NCBI GenBank assembly: GCA_902806305.1
Contig: CADCWC010000178.1
Location: 1-7,982, forward strand
Reading direction: 5' to 3'
DNA from: an uncultured Thermoleophilia bacterium
Lineage (GTDB): Bacteria; Actinomycetota; Thermoleophilia; Gaiellales; F1-60-MAGs149
DNA: 7,982 bases
Made by a program: the position numbers and the translations under genes
Part shown: in pieces, positions 6,043 to 7,982 of the stretch
Position numbering within the stretch: the first letter of the stretch is position 1
Layout: each line of letters starts with the position of its first letter
The notes under the pieces: generated by a model
The model's database searches: none
Told to the model about the DNA's origin: nothing
What the model saw: only the letters and a program-made list of their open reading frames with translations

Positions 6043-7388
6043 GCAAGGAGATCCTCGAGGCCGTCTACGAGCTCGAGCGCCAGAAGTCGATCGACAGCGA
6101 GGTCCTCCTGACCGCGCTCGAGGAGGCGCTGCGCGCGGCCTACAAGAAGACCCCCGGCTCCGGCCGGCACGTCAAGGTCGAGCTCGACCGCGAGTCCGGC
6201 GACATCCGCGTGTTCCAGGTCAACATGCCGGACGAGGAGCTGCTCGAGCTCGGCGTCCTGACCCTGCCGCCGGAGCCGGACCCGGACGCCGAGCCGGAGC
6301 CCGAGCCCGAGGAGACCGCCCAGGAGAAGCGCGAGCGCGAGCGGGCCCGCTACGACTTCCGGCGCAACGCCCCCGAGGAGCCGGTCATCGAGGAGCCCGA
6401 GCCGCTGCTCGACTGGGACCGCGTCCCGCAGGAGGCGATCGAGGTCATCGACGTCTCCCGCGACAACTTCGGCCGGATCGCGGCGCAGACCGCGAAGCAG
6501 GTCATCCTGCAGCGCATCCGCGAGGCCGAGCGCGAGATGATGTTCGAGGAGTACCAGGACCGCGTCGGCGACGTCGTGACCGGGATCGTGCAGCAGTCGG
6601 ACTCGCGCTACTGCCTCGTCGACCTCGGCAAGGTCGAGGCGCTCCTGCCGGGCTCCGAGCAGGTGCCCGGCGAGCGCTACGAGCACGGCGCCCGCATCAA
6701 GGCCGTGATCATCGACGTGCGCAGCGGCACGAAGGGTCCGCAGATCGTGCTCTCCCGCCGCTCCGAGGAGCTGATCCGCGAGCTCTTCGAGCTGGAGGTT
6801 CCGGAGATCGCCGACGGCCTCGTCGTCATTCGGGCCGTGGCCCGCGAGGCCGGCTACCGCGCGAAGATCGCGGTCGAGTCGCGGGCGCAGGGCGTCGACC
6901 CGGTCGGCGCCTGCGTCGGCCCGCGCGGCTCGCGCGTGCGCATGGTCGTCTCGGAGCTGCGCGGCGAGAAGATCGACATCATCCCGTGGAACGACGAGCC
7001 CGCACGGTTCGTGGCGAAGGCCCTCGCGCCCGCGCGTGTCCGTGAGGTCGTGGTCGACGACGACGACCAGCAGGCGACCGTCATCGTGCCCGACGACCAG
7101 CTGTCGCTCGCGATCGGCCGCGAGGGGCAGAACGCGCGCCTGGCCGCGCGGCTGACCGGCTGGCGGATCGACATCCGCTCCGAGACCGAGTACGCCCACG
7201 AGGACTCCGACGAGCCGGGCGCCGCCGAGACCGTCGGCCGCTACCTCGACACGCGCGGCATCGACGAGCGGCGGCTGCGCGCGCTGCTCAAGGAGGGCAA
7301 GGTGTCGATCAACGGCATCGTCGTCCGTCGGCCGGAGCGCCTGGTCGGCTCGGACGACGTGGTGGTCGTCGACGGCGCGACGATCTGA
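6039..7388 (+). CDS. nusA: Transcription termination/antitermination protein NusA, with C-terminal S4-like extension
   Basis: NusA binds RNA polymerase and nascent RNA to modulate pausing, termination and antitermination. The 449-residue protein begins with the polymerase-binding N-terminal domain (MSKEILEAVYELERQKSID). That domain is interrupted by a Pro/Glu-rich and charged insertion at about 77-126 and resumes at DNFGRIAAQTAKQVILQRI (142-160). An S1 domain (about 176-242, GDVVTGIVQQ) follows, then KH1 (about 243-320, GPRG at 294-297) and KH2 (about 322-382, IGREGQNARLAARLTGW from 359). After an acidic linker, residues about 398-446 are not the acidic repeats of E. coli NusA. They resemble an S4 RNA-binding domain (RRLRALLKEGKVSINGIVV). 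Typical actinobacterial NusA ends soon after KH2 at about 330-350 residues. The ATG at 6039 overlaps the rimP stop and gives the canonical N-terminus; the in-frame GTG at 6009 lies inside rimP and is not favoured. Confidence 0.95.
   Translation: MSKEILEAVYELERQKSIDSEVLLTALEEALRAAYKKTPGSGRHVKVELDRESGDIRVFQVNMPDEELLELGVLTLPPEPDPDAEPEPEPEETAQEKRERERARYDFRRNAPEEPVIEEPEPLLDWDRVPQEAIEVIDVSRDNFGRIAAQTAKQVILQRIREAEREMMFEEYQDRVGDVVTGIVQQSDSRYCLVDLGKVEALLPGSEQVPGERYEHGARIKAVIIDVRSGTKGPQIVLSRRSEELIRELFELEVPEIADGLVVIRAVAREAGYRAKIAVESRAQGVDPVGACVGPRGSRVRMVVSELRGEKIDIIPWNDEPARFVAKALAPARVREVVVDDDDQQATVIVPDDQLSLAIGREGQNARLAARLTGWRIDIRSETEYAHEDSDEPGAAETVGRYLDTRGIDERRLRALLKEGKVSINGIVVRRPERLVGSDDVVVVDGATI
7230..7376 (+). 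other. S4-like domain encoded at the 3' end of nusA
   Basis: NusA residues 398-446 follow the S4 pattern: a first helix (VGRYLDTRGI), a second basic helix (DERRLRALLKEG), then the hallmark turn GKVSINGIVVRRPERLVGSD and a closing strand DVVVVDG. This matches the usual order GxVxVNGxxVxxPxxxVxxGDxIxV found in S4 modules of ribosomal protein S4, pseudouridine synthases and small heat-shock RNA-binding proteins. The segment is in frame and shares the GC-rich codon use of the rest of the gene, so a sequencing fusion is unlikely. The assignment rests on motif reading only. Confidence 0.65.
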
Positions 7389-7398
7389 GCGACACGGG

Positions 7399-7659
7399 GT
7401 GAGCCGCGGCGGCCGCCGGGACGGTCCGACCGAGCCGATTCGCACCTGCGTCGGCTGCGGCGAGCGCCTGCCGCAGCGCCTGCTCCAGCGCTTCCACCTC
7501 CACGACGGCGAGCTCCAGGCCGGCCCCGGACCCGGGCGTGGGGCGTACACCTGCAGGCGTCGGGCGTGCCTCGAACGCGCCGTCGCGCGGCGCGCGTTCG
7601 GGCGTACGCTGCGTGCCCGTGTGGTCGTCCCCGCGGGGCTGACCGACCTCTTCATCTGA
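7399..7659 (+). CDS. ylxR: YlxR family RNA-binding protein (RNase P modulator RnpM)
   Basis: This 86-residue protein carries all the YlxR landmarks: RTCVGCGERLP (15-25, Cys17 and Cys20), the GRGAY motif (46-50) followed by Cys52 and Cys57, and a basic C-terminal helix (RAVARRAFGRTLRARV). In Bacillus subtilis this family binds the RNA of RNase P and modulates its activity, and it was renamed RnpM. The fold binds RNA. The gene follows the nusA stop by 10 bases. The GTG start is preceded by a short CGGGG, a weak ribosome binding site, so translation may depend on nusA. It occupies its usual place between nusA and infB, but the L7Ae-like ylxQ gene that often accompanies it is absent. Confidence 0.93.
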   Translation: MSRGGRRDGPTEPIRTCVGCGERLPQRLLQRFHLHDGELQAGPGPGRGAYTCRRRACLERAVARRAFGRTLRARVVVPAGLTDLFI

Positions 7660-7670
7660 TCGCTCCGGGC

Positions 7671-7687
7671 CCGGCCCTGTCGGCCGG
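7671..7687 (+). other. GC-only hairpin between ylxR and infB
   Basis: CCGGCC (7671-7676) can pair perfectly with GGCCGG (7682-7687) around a five-base loop. It lies 11 bases after the ylxR stop. There is no T run after it, so it is not a standard intrinsic terminator. In sequence this GC-rich, such palindromes also arise by chance. Confidence 0.25.
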
Positions 7688-7701
7688 CCGCCGGCATGCG
7701 G

Positions 7702-7711
7702 TTGCTACCAT
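7702..7711 (+). promoter_or_regulatory. Putative extended -10 promoter for infB
   Basis: TTGCTACCAT contains TGC followed by TACCAT (7706-7711), an extended -10 that shares its first seven bases with the element before the TPR gene. Ten bases separate the hexamer from the infB ATG, so a transcript would have a leader of only about three or four bases. No -35 and no strong Shine-Dalgarno are visible. It would allow infB to be transcribed apart from rimP-nusA-ylxR. Confidence 0.45.
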
Positions 7712-7721
7712 GGGCGGCTGA

Positions 7722-7982
7722 ATGGCAAAGAGACGAGTTACCGATATCGCCCGCGAACGCGGGCTCGACCCCAACGAGGTCGCCCGCCGCCTGTCCGAGG
7801 CCGGCGTGGCGCTGCGGGGCGACACGGTCGACGAGGCCGCCGCCGCGCGCGCCCTGGCCGGGTCCCGTCCCGCCTCGAGCGGGAAGAACCGACCCGGCGC
7901 GGTCCCGAAGAAGGCGCCCGCGGCGCCCGCGGCTGTCCACCCGCAGGCCGTCGTGCCGCCACCGGTCGACCCGGCCCACCGC
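7722..7982 (+). CDS. infB: Translation initiation factor IF-2, N-terminal part (3' end cut by window)
   Basis: Eighty-seven residues are visible and the frame stays open to the window edge. The start MAKRRVTDIARERGLDPNEV, followed by ARRLSEAGVALRGDTVDEAAAARAL, matches the small helical IF2_N domain found at the beginning of bacterial IF-2. After about residue 48 the protein becomes a low-complexity Ala/Pro/Lys linker, typical of the variable region before the GTPase core. The core itself lies outside the window. IF-2 brings initiator fMet-tRNA to the 30S subunit and promotes subunit joining in a GTP-dependent way. The ATG at 7722 gives the canonical N-terminus. The ATG at 7710 is in the same frame but reaches a stop after three codons and cannot be the start. 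Position after ylxR fits the conserved cluster. Confidence 0.92.
   Translation, partial: MAKRRVTDIARERGLDPNEVARRLSEAGVALRGDTVDEAAAARALAGSRPASSGKNRPGAVPKKAPAAPAAVHPQAVVPPPVDPAHR

Noticed and set aside
7665..7674. The 10-base palindrome CCGGGCCCGG after ylxR as a regulator binding site.
   Set aside because: Palindromes of only G and C are frequent at this base composition, and there is no second copy or other supporting evidence.
7710..7721. A three-codon open frame (Met-Gly-Gly-stop) directly abutting the infB ATG, considered as a minimal upstream ORF.
   Set aside because: It overlaps the predicted -10 element, so it would lie upstream of the likely transcript start. Such tiny frames are expected by chance.
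5991..7979. A long minus-strand open frame opposite nusA, ylxR and infB.
   Set aside because: The + strand genes are unambiguous members of conserved families; the antisense frame is a compositional artefact.
1..7982. A search by eye for CRISPR repeats, tRNA genes, insertion-sequence ends, toxin-antitoxin pairs or defence genes.
   Set aside because: None was seen. The window is filled by ordinary co-directional chromosomal genes with uniform base composition.

Overview
The window is very GC-rich and every gene lies on the + strand, packed tightly with GTG starts and 4-base ATGA overlaps. The gene content and protein style point to a high-GC Gram-positive bacterium. A deep-branching actinobacterial lineage such as Thermoleophilia is my best guess, but no rRNA or other marker gene is present to confirm it. 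Nothing suggests a mobile element, phage, CRISPR array or defence island. This is ordinary chromosomal housekeeping sequence with a few unusual details.

Region 1 (1-3123) is a two-gene cell-envelope unit. It holds the C-terminal part of a DUF58 protein, translationally coupled to a 780-residue membrane-anchored transglutaminase-like protein of the TgpA/DUF3488 type. Such pairs usually follow a MoxR-type AAA+ ATPase, which would lie just outside the left edge.

Region 2 (3174-5466) looks like a second transcription unit. It begins with a small TPR protein behind a TANNNT-type -10 element placed so that the mRNA would be leaderless. A PaaI-like hotdog thioesterase, an NAD(P)-binding epimerase/reductase-like protein and D-aminoacyl-tRNA deacylase (dtd) follow with gaps of 28, 6 and 3 bases. 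Two of these proteins carry substitutions in signature motifs: VQGG for VHGG in the thioesterase, and PNFTL for SQxTL in Dtd.

Region 3 (5451-7982) is the conserved rimP-nusA-ylxR-infB cluster for ribosome maturation, transcription elongation/termination, RNase P modulation and translation initiation. A promoter-like element overlaps the end of dtd. A convincing intrinsic-terminator hairpin with a six-T run lies between it and rimP. It is either the dtd terminator or an attenuator in the rimP-nusA leader. NusA has a Pro/Glu-rich insertion in its N-terminal domain and, after KH2, a C-terminal module that reads like an S4 RNA-binding domain. That module is the most interesting observation in the window. 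infB follows ylxR directly, with no ylxQ/L7Ae-like gene between them, has its own promoter-like element, and runs off the right edge.
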